A stretch of DNA of 64,000 nt from Gilvimarinus agarilyticus (GTDB taxonomy: Bacteria > Pseudomonadota > Gammaproteobacteria > Pseudomonadales > Cellvibrionaceae): contig NZ_JXCJ01000001.1 in the NCBI RefSeq assembly GCF_000832015.1, positions 1,355,864 through 1,419,863 of the forward strand, read 5' to 3'. The translations under genes were made by a program, and so were the position numbers. Of this stretch, positions 1 to 9,353 are shown piece by piece (within the stretch, counting starts at the first letter, position 1; each line of letters starts with the position of its first letter). The notes beneath the pieces were generated by a model. The model was not told where the DNA came from and did not search any database. It worked only from the letters and a program-made list of their open reading frames with translations.

Positions 1-1
1 G

Positions 2-745
2 CATCAACGCTTTGGCGCGGATGCGCGCTTTGCTATTGAGCACACCAGTTTTGCCGAGCTCACCCGCCTGGTGGGCGAGCGCGACATGGCCGGCAAAGTG
101 GACGGCATTTTGTTGGATCTGGGCGTATCTTCGCCTCAGCTGGATGAGCCCGAGCGCGGTTTCAGCTTTTTAAACGATGGCCCGCTCGATATGCGGATGG
201 ACCAAACCCGCGGCATAAGTGCGGCCGATTGGGTCAATACCGTTGCTGAAGGCGAGCTTGCCCGAGTGATGAAAGAGTACGGTGAAGAGCGCTTTGCCAA
301 GCGCATGGCCAATGCTGTGGTGCGCGAGCGCGAGCAGTCGCCCATTACGCGTACCGGGCGTTTGGCGCATATTTTAAAAGAGGCCAACCCCGCGTGGGAG
401 AAAGGTAAGCATCCGGCCACTCGCGCGTTTCAGGGTATCCGTATTCACATTAATAACGAGCTTGGTGATTTGGAGAGCGTGCTGGATCAGGCGCTCGAGA
501 TGTTGGCCGTTGGTGGGCGTTTGGTGGTGATTAGTTTTCACTCGCTGGAAGATCGTTTAGTGAAGCGATTTATTCGCCGCCATGAAAAGGGCGACCCAGT
601 GCCGCGTGGCGTGCCCTTGATGGAGTCGCAATTAAACCGGCGTTTGCGCAGCCGCTCTAAAGCCGTTAAGGCGGGTGGCGATGAGTTGGGACGCAATGTG
701 CGCGCTCGCAGCGCGGTCATGCGCGTTGCCGAAAAGCTTGCGTAA
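2..745 (+). CDS. rsmH: 16S rRNA (cytosine-1402-N4)-methyltransferase RsmH (5' truncated by window edge)
   Basis: Methylates N4 of C1402 in the 30S P site, using S-adenosylmethionine. The gene enters from the left edge: the frame is open from base 2, so the N-terminal SAM-binding part is outside, and the GTG at 71 and ATG at 86 are internal codons rather than starts. The 247 visible residues carry the family blocks [29 protein letters not shown] and ISFHSLEDR and match the C-terminal part of E. coli RsmH to the end. The stop is followed 5 bp later by ftsL, the canonical beginning of the division and cell wall (dcw) cluster. Identification is firm; only the 5' boundary is unknown. Confidence 0.97.
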   Translation, partial: HQRFGADARFAIEHTSFAELTRLVGERDMAGKVDGILLDLGVSSPQLDEPERGFSFLNDGPLDMRMDQTRGISAADWVNTVAEGELARVMKEYGEERFAKRMANAVVREREQSPITRTGRLAHILKEANPAWEKGKHPATRAFQGIRIHINNELGDLESVLDQALEMLAVGGRLVVISFHSLEDRLVKRFIRRHEKGDPVPRGVPLMESQLNRRLRSRSKAVKAGGDELGRNVRARSAVMRVAEKLA

Positions 746-750
746 TCACT

Positions 751-1053
751 GTGAGTTACGGGCGGTTAGGTGGCGTAAGTGCGGGGCGCTGGGCATTGGT
801 GGTGGGCCTATGGCTTGTCAATATCGTCTCGGCGCTGGCGGTCGTCGCGGTCACTCAAGAGGTGCGGCGCGATACCAACGAGCTAGAAGCGTTGCGGCGC
901 GAGTCGGCTGATCTGGAAGTTCAATGGGGTCAGTACTTATTAGAGCAAAGTACCTGGGCCTCTTATACCCGGGTGGAAAAACAAGCGAGCGAGCAGTTGG
1001 GTATGAAAGTCCCGGATGCGAGCCAAATAATTTTAATCGAGAAGGAGCACTAA
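751..1053 (+). CDS. ftsL: Cell division protein FtsL
   Basis: Small bitopic divisome protein that with FtsB and FtsQ links early ring proteins to the septal synthase FtsWI. The 100-residue product has a short cytoplasmic N-terminus, one hydrophobic segment at about residues 14-36 and a charged heptad-like periplasmic stretch from about 37 to 65 (coiled coil with FtsB). The start is a GTG 5 bp after the rsmH stop; no ATG is available. The stop abuts the ftsI start. FtsL is poorly conserved, so the call rests on size, topology and position between rsmH and ftsI, which is invariant in this cluster. Confidence 0.9.
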   Translation: MSYGRLGGVSAGRWALVVGLWLVNIVSALAVVAVTQEVRRDTNELEALRRESADLEVQWGQYLLEQSTWASYTRVEKQASEQLGMKVPDASQIILIEKEH

Positions 1054-2802
1054 GTGCGGCAACTCACGCTAAAGTCCTGGCGTTTTTACAGTGTGGTACT
1101 GGCTATGCTAGTGCTTGCTGTTGCGTTGCTTGGGCGAATTGCGTCTTTGCAAGTGTTGCCCGATGCCGACCGCGGCTTTGAGTTTTTGCAGGGGCAGGGC
1201 AATGCCCGCACTTTGCGCAGTGAGCCAATCAGCGCCTATCGCGGTGTTATCACCGACCGCAATGGTGAGCCGCTGGCGGTAAGTACCCCGGTTGAATCTA
1301 TTTGGGCTAACCCGCAAGTGCTATTGCAAAAGCCACAACACTGGGCCGCGTTATCGCAAAAGCTGGGCTGGAGTCAGGCCGAGCTCGAGTCGCGCTTAGC
1401 GCGTTTTGCTAATAAAGAATTTATGTACCTGGAGCGCCACTTGCCGCCCCAAGAGGCCAATGCCATTTTAGCGTTGGGAGTGGATGGCGTTTACGCTCAG
1501 CGCGAATACCGCCGCTATTACCCCGCGGGCGAAGTGGCGGCACAGTTGGTGGGCATTACCGATGTGGATGATCGTGGTCAGGAGGGAATGGAGCTCGCCT
1601 ACGATGCCTGGCTCACTGGCGAAAGCGGCGCCAAGCAGGTGATCAAAGATCTGCGCGGGCGTACCGTTAAAGATTTGGGCCTAACCAAGGCCGCCCGTAG
1701 TGGGCGGCCTTTGGCGTTAAGCATCGATTTGCGTTTGCAGCATCTTGCCCATCGCGAGCTGAAAAAAGCGGTGCAGGAGTTTGGTGCAAAAGCGGGCTCG
1801 GTGGTGGTGTTGGATGTGCACACCGGAGAGATTCTGGCGATGGTGAATCAGCCCTCTTACAACCCGAACGATCGCAACAGTATTAAAACCGCCAGTTTAC
1901 GCAATCGCGCTTTGACTGATGTTTTTGAGCCGGGCTCGACCATGAAGCCGCTGGCCATGGTTGCTGCATTAGAAACCGGTAAATTTCAGCCCTACAACGT
2001 AATTGATACCACGCCCGGCTATGTGCAGGTGGGGCGCAAGGCGCTTTATGACCCAATCGATTACGGCAAATTGGACTTAAGCCGAATTATCGCTAAGTCG
2101 AGCCAAGTGGGCATGACCAAGTTGGCGTTAAAGATGGACCCTGACACTGTGCGCAATATGTATTACCGCCTAGGGCTGGGCCAGGGCACGGGTACAGGGT
2201 TTCCGGGCGAGGCCGTGGGCGTTTTGCCGTCCTATAGCAAATGGCGACCGATTCAGCAGGCAACCTACGCTTTTGGCTATGGCTTAAACCTTACCATGGT
2301 ACAGCTTGCGCAGGCTTATGGCGTGCTCGCTAGCGGAGGTATAAAGCATCCCGTTTCGCTGCTGCGCAAAGAGGGGGAGGAGATTCCCGGTGAGCACGTC
2401 GTGGACGCGCAGTACACGCAGCAAGTGATGAAAATGCTACGCAAAGTGGTCGCCAAAGGTGGCACTGGCACGCTGGCTAATGTCGACTCTTACAGTGTGG
2501 CGGGTAAGACGGGTACAGCGCATAAAGCGGATGCTGGCGGTTACGCCGATAACCGTTATGTTGGGTCGTTTGTCGGGGTGGCGCCGGCGGAGGATCCGGC
2601 CATTGTGGTGGCGGTCATGATCGACGAGCCGCGTGATGATAAATACCACGGTGGCCAGGTGGCTGCCCCTCTGTTTTCCAGTATTACCGGCGGGGCGTTG
2701 CGATTACTACAGGAGCCACCTGAGAATAAAGGCGCCCGCGTGAGTGTCAGAAAACTAGAGCCAGCGCCGGCATTGGCCCAGCATGGAGGGACGTTGTTGT
2801 GA
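1054..2802 (+). CDS. ftsI: Septal peptidoglycan transpeptidase FtsI (PBP3)
   Basis: Class B penicillin-binding protein that cross-links septal peptidoglycan in complex with FtsW. The 582 residues show a membrane anchor at about 12-30, a pedestal domain, and a transpeptidase domain with the acylated serine in STMK (S295-K298) and KTGT at 485-488. The middle motif, normally SxN (SSN in E. coli and Pseudomonas), reads S349-S350-Q351 here. Start is GTG directly after the ftsL stop; the 3' end overlaps the murE start by 4 bp, indicating translational coupling. Length is normal for the family (E. coli 588). Confidence 0.97.
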   Translation: MRQLTLKSWRFYSVVLAMLVLAVALLGRIASLQVLPDADRGFEFLQGQGNARTLRSEPISAYRGVITDRNGEPLAVSTPVESIWANPQVLLQKPQHWAALSQKLGWSQAELESRLARFANKEFMYLERHLPPQEANAILALGVDGVYAQREYRRYYPAGEVAAQLVGITDVDDRGQEGMELAYDAWLTGESGAKQVIKDLRGRTVKDLGLTKAARSGRPLALSIDLRLQHLAHRELKKAVQEFGAKAGSVVVLDVHTGEILAMVNQPSYNPNDRNSIKTASLRNRALTDVFEPGSTMKPLAMVAALETGKFQPYNVIDTTPGYVQVGRKALYDPIDYGKLDLSRIIAKSSQVGMTKLALKMDPDTVRNMYYRLGLGQGTGTGFPGEAVGVLPSYSKWRPIQQATYAFGYGLNLTMVQLAQAYGVLASGGIKHPVSLLRKEGEEIPGEHVVDAQYTQQVMKMLRKVVAKGGTGTLANVDSYSVAGKTGTAHKADAGGYADNRYVGSFVGVAPAEDPAIVVAVMIDEPRDDKYHGGQVAAPLFSSITGGALRLLQEPPENKGARVSVRKLEPAPALAQHGGTLL

Positions 2803-4331
2803 TCACCGCCCGAGCCAATGAGCGCGCTATGACGCTGGCGCAGTTATTAGATGACGACTCTTTGCGTGAGCTGGACTCGGTGCGGTGGTCGGTGCTGCAA
2901 TCCGATAGCCGCCGCATTATGCCTGGACATATCTTTGTGGCGCTGCAGGGCGCGACGGTGGATGGCCGTGATTATATTAATGACGCGATAAATCGCGGCG
3001 CTAGCGCGGTATTTATCGAGGCCGATGGCAAGAACAACACGTTGGAGTATCGCGGTGCGGTGCCGCTTATTGCGGTTGCTGGGTTGTCCGGTAAATTGAG
3101 CGAGATTGCCGGTCGCGCCTATGCTGACCCAAGCGCCGAGCTCAATATAATTGGCGTGACGGGCACCAACGGAAAAACGACCTGCAGCTTGCTTATTGCG
3201 CAATTGCTCGAGGCGCTCGGTGAGCGCTCGGCGGTGGTGGGCACTTTGGGTTATGGCCGGGTGGGTGAGCCGCTGCAGGGCACCGGTTTTACCACGCCCG
3301 ACGCGATATCGAGCCAGGCGTTGTTACGTGATTTAGCCGAGCAGCGTATTAAAGCCGTGGCCATGGAGGTGTCATCTCACGCGCTGGCCCAGGGGCGAGT
3401 TAAAGCTGTGCGGATGTCAACGGCAGTATTTACCAATTTATCCCACGATCATTTGGATTTTCACGGCGACTTAAAAGCCTACGGTAAAGCCAAGGCGCGT
3501 TTGTTAAAAGCGCGTGATTTACAGTGCGCGGTGGTTAACCGCGATGACAGCTGGTGTAAATCACTATTGAAAAAAGCCGAGGCCTTGAGCCAAGTGTTGA
3601 GCTACTCACTGAGCTCAAAAAAGGCCGATCTCTATTTCGACGGGCTGGAGTACTCCGCCCAAGGTATCACCGGTACGATTCACACGCCTGTGGGTAGTGC
3701 GCCGCTAAGTGCATCGCTAATTGGTGATTTTAACGCGAGCAATATTTTAGCCGCTGTTGCCGTGGCGATAGCGCAAGGTTATCCGCTGGATAGCATTATG
3801 GCCGCTGTGCCGCAGTTGCAGTCGGCTCCGGGGCGGATGGAGCAGGTAACTGTGCGCGCCGATCAAGGCGTACAGGTGGTGGTTGATTATGCCCACACGC
3901 CTGATGCGTTGGAAAAAACTCTGCGTGCACTGCGCCGTCACACTGAGGGTAGCTTGTGGTGTGTGTTTGGTTGTGGTGGCGATCGTGATCGTGAAAAACG
4001 CCCGGCCATGGGGCGGGTGGCCGAGAAATCAGCCGATTACACCATAGTGACAAACGATAACCCTCGCGGTGAAGATCCAGCGAGTATCGCCAGTGAAATT
4101 GTTCGCGGCATGCACTACCCAGAGCGGTGCCTGGTGATTGCCGAACGCGATAAAGCCATCGACTTGGCCGTACAGCAAGCCCGTGCGGGCGATACCGTGC
4201 TATTGGCGGGTAAAGGGCATGAAGCCGTGCAAATATTCTCCCAGCGTCAGTTGCCCTTTAGTGATTTGCAGCAGGCGCGCACGGCCCTAGTGCGCCGGCT
4301 GGAGAAGATTGCAGCGGAGGGGCAAGCATGA
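2799..4331 (+). CDS. murE: UDP-MurNAc-tripeptide synthetase MurE (meso-DAP adding)
   Basis: Cytoplasmic Mur ligase that adds the third residue of the stem peptide to UDP-MurNAc-L-Ala-D-Glu with ATP. The ATP loop GTNGKT lies at residues 122-127, the carbamylated-lysine region around K230, and the substrate-selecting motif DNPR at 420-423; DNPR is characteristic of enzymes using meso-diaminopimelate rather than lysine. The GTG at 2799 is chosen because GGAGGG at 2785-2790 sits 8 bp before it and the overlap with the ftsI stop allows coupling; the alternative ATG at 2829 has no good ribosome site. Ends in a 4-bp overlap with murF. Confidence 0.97.
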   Translation: MITARANERAMTLAQLLDDDSLRELDSVRWSVLQSDSRRIMPGHIFVALQGATVDGRDYINDAINRGASAVFIEADGKNNTLEYRGAVPLIAVAGLSGKLSEIAGRAYADPSAELNIIGVTGTNGKTTCSLLIAQLLEALGERSAVVGTLGYGRVGEPLQGTGFTTPDAISSQALLRDLAEQRIKAVAMEVSSHALAQGRVKAVRMSTAVFTNLSHDHLDFHGDLKAYGKAKARLLKARDLQCAVVNRDDSWCKSLLKKAEALSQVLSYSLSSKKADLYFDGLEYSAQGITGTIHTPVGSAPLSASLIGDFNASNILAAVAVAIAQGYPLDSIMAAVPQLQSAPGRMEQVTVRADQGVQVVVDYAHTPDALEKTLRALRRHTEGSLWCVFGCGGDRDREKRPAMGRVAEKSADYTIVTNDNPRGEDPASIASEIVRGMHYPERCLVIAERDKAIDLAVQQARAGDTVLLAGKGHEAVQIFSQRQLPFSDLQQARTALVRRLEKIAAEGQA

Positions 4332-5704
4332 TTGGCACTATGTCGATTGCCCAGTTGCAGCGCGATTTTGCATCGCATTTGACCGCGGTGGCGACTGGCG
4401 CCTCGATGGAGTTTACTCGGGTGTGTACCGACTCGAGAGCGATTCAGGCGGGCGATTTATTTGTCGCTTTACGTGGTCCGCGTTTTGACGGGCACCAATA
4501 TTTATCCGACGTTCAGGCTGGCGGCGCCGTGGCGGCCCTGGTTGATACGCTGGATCCAAGTTGTACGCTGCCACAGTTGCAGGTCGATGATACGGTTCTG
4601 GGGCTTGGTGAGATCGCCCGGTTAAACCGCGAGCGATTTGCGGGGCCGGTGGTTGCCATTACCGGTTCGAGCGGCAAAACCTCGGTACGCTCCATGGTTG
4701 ACGGTATTTTGCGTTGCGAGGGGGATGTAATGTCCACCCAGGGCAACTTGAACAATCACATTGGTGTACCACTGACGCTGTTGCGCCTGGATGGTCATGA
4801 AAAACATGCCGTGATAGAGATGGGGGCCAGCGCCATTGGTGAAATCGCTTACCTGTGTGAGTTGGCTCGCCCGGACGTGGCATTGGTGAATAACGTCATG
4901 CCGGCGCACCTGGAAGGTTTTGGTTCAATTGAAGGTGTAGCCGACGCGAAGGGCGAAATTTATCAAGGGGTGGCCAACGACGGTACCTGTGTTATCAATA
5001 TTGATGATCGGTTTGCGCCTCAGTGGCTGGCCCAGCTGCAGAACCGTTCACATCTTTGTTTTGCCCTGGATAACCCCGCCGCTGATTGTTACGCCAGTGA
5101 TATTCAACAAGCCGGTTTGACGACCCAGTTCACGTTAAATCTATGTGGTGAAGCGTTATCGATTAGCTTGCCTGCCATAGGCTTGCACAGTGTGCGCAAC
5201 GCGTTGGCGGCCGCCTGCTGTGCTAGGGCGGTAGGGGCGAGCAATACCTCAATCAGCACGGGGCTCAATAATTTCTCGCCAGTATCCGGACGCATGAATA
5301 TCAGTGTCGGGCGCGGTGGAGTTCGTGTTATTGACGACAGCTACAACGCTAACCCAGGCTCGGTGCGAGCCGCTATTGATGTCCTGGCGCAAATGCCCGG
5401 CAACACTATTTTAGTGATTGGCGATATGGGCGAGTTGGGTGAGGAGGCTTATCTGATGCACGCCGAGATAGGCGATTATGCCTCGGAGAAAAAACTTCAG
5501 TCGGTATTTAGCTGCGGCACCTTAGCCCAGGCGGTAAGCGATAACTTTACTGGTACAGGTCGGCATTTTGATACGCACGATGAGTTGCTTGCGCACCTCA
5601 ATCAAGTCGCCGTCGACAGAGATTGCACATTGTTAATTAAAGGCTCGCGTAGTGCCCGAATGGACGTCGTGGTTCGGGCTCTGACTGACGAGGAGAAACA
5701 ATAA
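4328..5704 (+). CDS. murF: UDP-MurNAc-tripeptide:D-Ala-D-Ala ligase MurF
   Basis: Adds the D-alanyl-D-alanine dipeptide to UDP-MurNAc-tripeptide with ATP, completing the cytoplasmic pentapeptide precursor. The 458-residue protein has the three-domain Mur ligase layout with ATP loop GSSGKT at 113-118, an NNHIGVPLT block after it and a DSYNANP motif in the C-terminal part. The ATG overlaps the murE stop in an ATGA arrangement, and the stop touches the ATG of mraY with no gap, so translation is probably coupled along murE-murF-mraY. Confidence 0.97.
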   Translation: MIGTMSIAQLQRDFASHLTAVATGASMEFTRVCTDSRAIQAGDLFVALRGPRFDGHQYLSDVQAGGAVAALVDTLDPSCTLPQLQVDDTVLGLGEIARLNRERFAGPVVAITGSSGKTSVRSMVDGILRCEGDVMSTQGNLNNHIGVPLTLLRLDGHEKHAVIEMGASAIGEIAYLCELARPDVALVNNVMPAHLEGFGSIEGVADAKGEIYQGVANDGTCVINIDDRFAPQWLAQLQNRSHLCFALDNPAADCYASDIQQAGLTTQFTLNLCGEALSISLPAIGLHSVRNALAAACCARAVGASNTSISTGLNNFSPVSGRMNISVGRGGVRVIDDSYNANPGSVRAAIDVLAQMPGNTILVIGDMGELGEEAYLMHAEIGDYASEKKLQSVFSCGTLAQAVSDNFTGTGRHFDTHDELLAHLNQVAVDRDCTLLIKGSRSARMDVVVRALTDEEKQ

Positions 5705-6787
5705 ATGTTGTTATGGCTGGCCGAGCAATTACAAGAATATTTTCGCGGCTTTTTTGTCTTCCAGTACTTAACCCTGCGCGCGATATTGGGCGTGATGACA
5801 GCACTGGGTATTTCCTTGCTGTTGGGGCCATGGATGATTCGCAAACTGAATCAGTTGCAAATCGGCCAGTCGGTTCGCGATGACGGGCCTCAATCACATT
5901 TAAGTAAATCCGGAACGCCCACTATGGGCGGAACCTTAATTTTGGCGGCCATATTTATCAGCAGTTTGCTGTGGTCAGACTTAAGCAACCGTTATGTATG
6001 GGTTGTATTGGTGGTAACGGCAATTTTTGGTGCGGTGGGCTGGGTTGATGACTACCGCAAAGTGGTGCAGAAGAATTCGCGTGGCTTGCCTGCGCGCTGG
6101 AAGTATTTTTGGCAGTCGGTCGGTGGTTTGGGGGCAGCGATTTACCTATACGCCACCGCAACCTTGCCGGCAGAGACCCAACTGTTTTTACCGTTTTTAA
6201 AAAGTTTTGCTTTAGAGCTGGGTATTTTTTACGTGGTGCTTAGCTATTTTGTGGTGGTGGGGGCGAGCAACGCCGTCAACTTAACCGATGGTCTGGACGG
6301 CTTGGCAATTATGCCCTCGGTAATGGTGGCCGGTGCGCTAGGGGTTATCGCCTACGTGACCGGCCACTACGAGTTTGCCCAGTATTTGCACATTGCTCAT
6401 GTTCCGGGCAGCGGCGAATTGGTGGTGTTTTGTGCGGCGTTGTGTGGGGCGGGGCTTGGCTTTTTATGGTTTAACACCTATCCCGCGCAAGTATTTATGG
6501 GCGATGTAGGTGCGCTTTCTCTGGGGGCGGCATTGGGGATTATCGCCGTTATTGTTCGCCATGAAGTGGTGTTCTTTATTATGGGCGGCGTCTTTGTAAT
6601 GGAGACCGTCTCAGTGATTTTGCAGGTTGGCTCTTACAAGTTAACCGGTCGCCGTATTTTTAGGATGGCGCCATTGCATCACCATTTTGAATTAAAAGGT
6701 TGGCCAGAGCCGCGCGTTATTGTGCGTTTTTGGATTATTACCGTCATGCTCGTGCTGTTTGGGCTGGCGACACTGAAACTGCGCTAA
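5705..6787 (+). CDS. mraY: Phospho-MurNAc-pentapeptide transferase MraY
   Basis: Integral membrane enzyme that moves phospho-MurNAc-pentapeptide onto undecaprenyl phosphate to form lipid I. The 360-residue protein has about ten hydrophobic segments, the Mg-binding aspartate pair D115-D116 in VDDYRK, the [11 protein letters not shown] block and the HHHFELKGW cytoplasmic loop typical of MraY. Length equals E. coli MraY (360). It begins immediately after the murF stop and is followed after 20 bp by murD. Confidence 0.98.
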   Translation: MLLWLAEQLQEYFRGFFVFQYLTLRAILGVMTALGISLLLGPWMIRKLNQLQIGQSVRDDGPQSHLSKSGTPTMGGTLILAAIFISSLLWSDLSNRYVWVVLVVTAIFGAVGWVDDYRKVVQKNSRGLPARWKYFWQSVGGLGAAIYLYATATLPAETQLFLPFLKSFALELGIFYVVLSYFVVVGASNAVNLTDGLDGLAIMPSVMVAGALGVIAYVTGHYEFAQYLHIAHVPGSGELVVFCAALCGAGLGFLWFNTYPAQVFMGDVGALSLGAALGIIAVIVRHEVVFFIMGGVFVMETVSVILQVGSYKLTGRRIFRMAPLHHHFELKGWPEPRVIVRFWIITVMLVLFGLATLKLR

Positions 6788-6807
6788 GCGCATAGGGTAT
6801 TAACAAC

Positions 6808-8151
6808 GTGAGTAATTTGATCGCCTCAAGCAAAATGATCGCCGTAGTGGGCACCGGAGTATCCGGCTTGTCTGCGGCGCGTTTTTTGCGCGCGCAAAAA
6901 TTGCCCTTTGTATTATTTGATACCCGTGAGGCGCCTCCGGCGCAGGACGTCATTGTCGCTGAGTTTCCCGACGTGCACTGCCAGTTTGGTGTGTGGGATG
7001 AGTCGCTGTTGCAAAGTGCCGACGAGATTGTACTCAGCCCCGGCCTGCCTTTAAGCATGAGTGCGATTGCCGCCGCCCGGGCAGCTGGGGTACCGGTGAT
7101 TGGTGATGTGGAGTTGTTTGTACGCCATGCCAAGGCGCCGATTGTGGCTATTACCGGCTCTAACGGCAAAAGCACCGTGACCACTTTAGTGGGTGAAATG
7201 GCCACGGCAGCGGGCATTAAAGTGGCAGTGGGTGGCAACTTGGGTACGCCGGTGCTCGATCTGCTGAGCGATGATGTTGAGTTGTATGTACTCGAGCTTT
7301 CGAGTTTCCAGTTAGAAACCGTCACCAAGCTCGGTGCCACTGTCGCCTGTATTTTAAATATGAGTGCCGATCACCTCGATCGCTATAACGGTATGCCTGA
7401 ATATCACCGGGCGAAGCAGCGTATCTATTTTGGCGCTCGTCATGTGGTAGTTAACCGCACCGACCCATTAACGCAGCCGCCGCTGGCGGACGATGTGACG
7501 CGCAGCTCGTTTGCCGGTAGTGCCGACTTTAAAAACATGGGCGTACGCGAGCAAGAGGGCGACACCTGGCTGTGCGATGACCTTACCCCGGTTATCAAAG
7601 CGTCTGAGTTAAAGCTGCCCGGCCGGCATAACATCGACAATGCCTTGGCTGCGATGGCTATTGGTAAAGCGGCCGGTTTGCCTATGGCTTCTATGCTGCA
7701 AACGCTGACGAGCTTTAAGGGCCTGGAGCACCGTTGCCAGTGGGTGGCGGAAGTGGCTGACGTGATTTACTACAACGACTCTAAGGGGACTAATGTCGGG
7801 GCCACGTTGGCGGCGATCAACGGCCTGGCCAATAGTCACGGTAAGTTGGTCGTTATTTTGGGCGGTGTCGCCAAAGAGCAAACCTTTACGTCACTCTTGC
7901 CAGCGTTAAAAGCCCATGCTCGCGGCTGTGTATTAATAGGTGAGGCGGCGGATGAGCTCGCCGCTATGCTGCAAGGCGAGGTCGACTTCGAGCGCGCCGG
8001 CTCAATGCCCGAGGCGGTAAGCAAAGCGCAAGCGCAAGCGCATAGTGGCGACCGTGTGTTGCTCAGCCCGGCTTGCGCGAGCTTTGATATGTTTGACAAC
8101 TATCAAGCGCGCGGTGACGCCTTTTGCGCGGCGGTAGGAGGGTTGCAATGA
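6808..8151 (+). CDS. murD: UDP-MurNAc-L-alanine:D-glutamate ligase MurD
   Basis: Adds D-glutamate to UDP-MurNAc-L-Ala with ATP in the cytoplasm. The 447 residues show an N-terminal Rossmann-like UDP-binding part (VVGTGVSGLSAARFL), the ATP loop GSNGKS at 117-122, the MSADHLDRY block and the C-terminal LLSPACASFDMF motif diagnostic of MurD. The start is a GTG 20 bp after mraY; a further ATG is present at codon 10 but would clip the conserved beginning less naturally. The stop overlaps the ftsW ATG by 4 bp. Confidence 0.96.
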   Translation: MSNLIASSKMIAVVGTGVSGLSAARFLRAQKLPFVLFDTREAPPAQDVIVAEFPDVHCQFGVWDESLLQSADEIVLSPGLPLSMSAIAAARAAGVPVIGDVELFVRHAKAPIVAITGSNGKSTVTTLVGEMATAAGIKVAVGGNLGTPVLDLLSDDVELYVLELSSFQLETVTKLGATVACILNMSADHLDRYNGMPEYHRAKQRIYFGARHVVVNRTDPLTQPPLADDVTRSSFAGSADFKNMGVREQEGDTWLCDDLTPVIKASELKLPGRHNIDNALAAMAIGKAAGLPMASMLQTLTSFKGLEHRCQWVAEVADVIYYNDSKGTNVGATLAAINGLANSHGKLVVILGGVAKEQTFTSLLPALKAHARGCVLIGEAADELAAMLQGEVDFERAGSMPEAVSKAQAQAHSGDRVLLSPACASFDMFDNYQARGDAFCAAVGGLQ

Positions 8152-9353
8152 AGCAGTCCCCGCTTGCTATTTACTCGCGCACATCGGTAGATGGCACCAT
8201 GGTGTGTTTGTGGCTGGCGTTGTTGTCCATAGGTTTGATTATGGTGGCTTCGGCTTCGGTGGCATTTGCCAGCGCAACCTATGACGACAGTTGGTACTTC
8301 TTTAAACGTCATTTAATGTTTTTACTGATCAGTGCCGTGGGAGCCAGTGTAGTGTTACTGGTGCCAAGCGACACCTGGCGCCGTTTTAGTGTGCCGCTAT
8401 TAATAATTGCCATTGTATTGTTGGTGGCGGTGCTGCTGCCAGGTGTTGGTAAACGGGTGAATGGTGCGCAGCGCTGGATTAATTTTGGGCTGTTTGCCGT
8501 ACAAATATCCGAGATAGCAAAGTTTGCCGTACTTATGTTTTTCGCCAGCTATTTTGCTCAGCGTTACCCGCAGGGGCTAAGGGGCTGGCGAGAGTTTGGC
8601 AAGCTTATTTCGCTGCTGGCGCTGGTGTTGCTATTGCTGGTGTTAGAGCCGGACTTTGGCAGTACGGTGGTGATTGCGGCAACGGTTATCGCGGTGATGT
8701 TTATCGCTGGGCTTAAGTTGCGCTACTTTTTTCCGTTGGCAATTGGTGCGGCGGCGGTCATGGCGGCTATCGCGATTATGAGCCCCTACCGGCTCAAGCG
8801 GTTGGTGACTTTTATGGATCCCTGGGCCGATCAGTTTAACGCCGGTTATCAGCTGACCCAGTCTCTGATCGCGTTTGGCCGTGGCGAGTGGTTTGGTATG
8901 GGGCTTGGCAACAGTTTGCAAAAGTTGTTTTATCTGCCCGAAGCACATACGGATTTTATTTTTGCCATCTACGCCGAAGAGTTCGGCATGGTGGGTGGTG
9001 TGGTGCTGCTAGCATTATTTGCGGCGCTGATTCTGCGCATCTTAGCGGTGTTCCGCACGTGTATGAGCCGGGCTAATCACTTTTTAGCGTTTGCGGTATT
9101 CGGTGTGGCGGTGCTGTTTTCGCTGCAAGTGTTCATTAACGTTGGGGTGGCATCGGGGTTACTACCGACTAAAGGATTGACTTTGCCCTTTATCAGTTAC
9201 GGCGGCAGCAGTTTAATTGTCAGCTGCGCGCTGATGGCATTTGTGGTGCGGGCTGATATCGAGATGCGGGCAATCCCGGAGAAAAAAATATCGGTGACTA
9301 ACCCATCCCGTGTGCGCCATGCGGAGCAAAGCACAGCGGAGGTTAGCGCATGA
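8148..9353 (+). CDS. ftsW: Septal peptidoglycan glycosyltransferase FtsW
   Basis: SEDS-family polytopic protein that polymerises lipid II at the septum together with FtsI. The 401 residues contain about ten membrane segments and the SEDS signature towards the C-terminus (GLTLPFISYGGSS), plus the conserved LEPDFGS segment. An upstream in-frame TTG at 8124 exists, but the ATG at 8148 is preferred: it overlaps the murD stop in ATGA fashion and has AGGAGG just upstream. It overlaps murG by 4 bp. Confidence 0.97.
   Translation: MKQSPLAIYSRTSVDGTMVCLWLALLSIGLIMVASASVAFASATYDDSWYFFKRHLMFLLISAVGASVVLLVPSDTWRRFSVPLLIIAIVLLVAVLLPGVGKRVNGAQRWINFGLFAVQISEIAKFAVLMFFASYFAQRYPQGLRGWREFGKLISLLALVLLLLVLEPDFGSTVVIAATVIAVMFIAGLKLRYFFPLAIGAAAVMAAIAIMSPYRLKRLVTFMDPWADQFNAGYQLTQSLIAFGRGEWFGMGLGNSLQKLFYLPEAHTDFIFAIYAEEFGMVGGVVLLALFAALILRILAVFRTCMSRANHFLAFAVFGVAVLFSLQVFINVGVASGLLPTKGLTLPFISYGGSSLIVSCALMAFVVRADIEMRAIPEKKISVTNPSRVRHAEQSTAEVSA

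Noticed and set aside
6744-7340. 198-codon minus-strand open frame opposite mraY/murD
   Set aside because: Antisense to conserved coding sequence, with a composition typical of shadow frames and no ribosome site.
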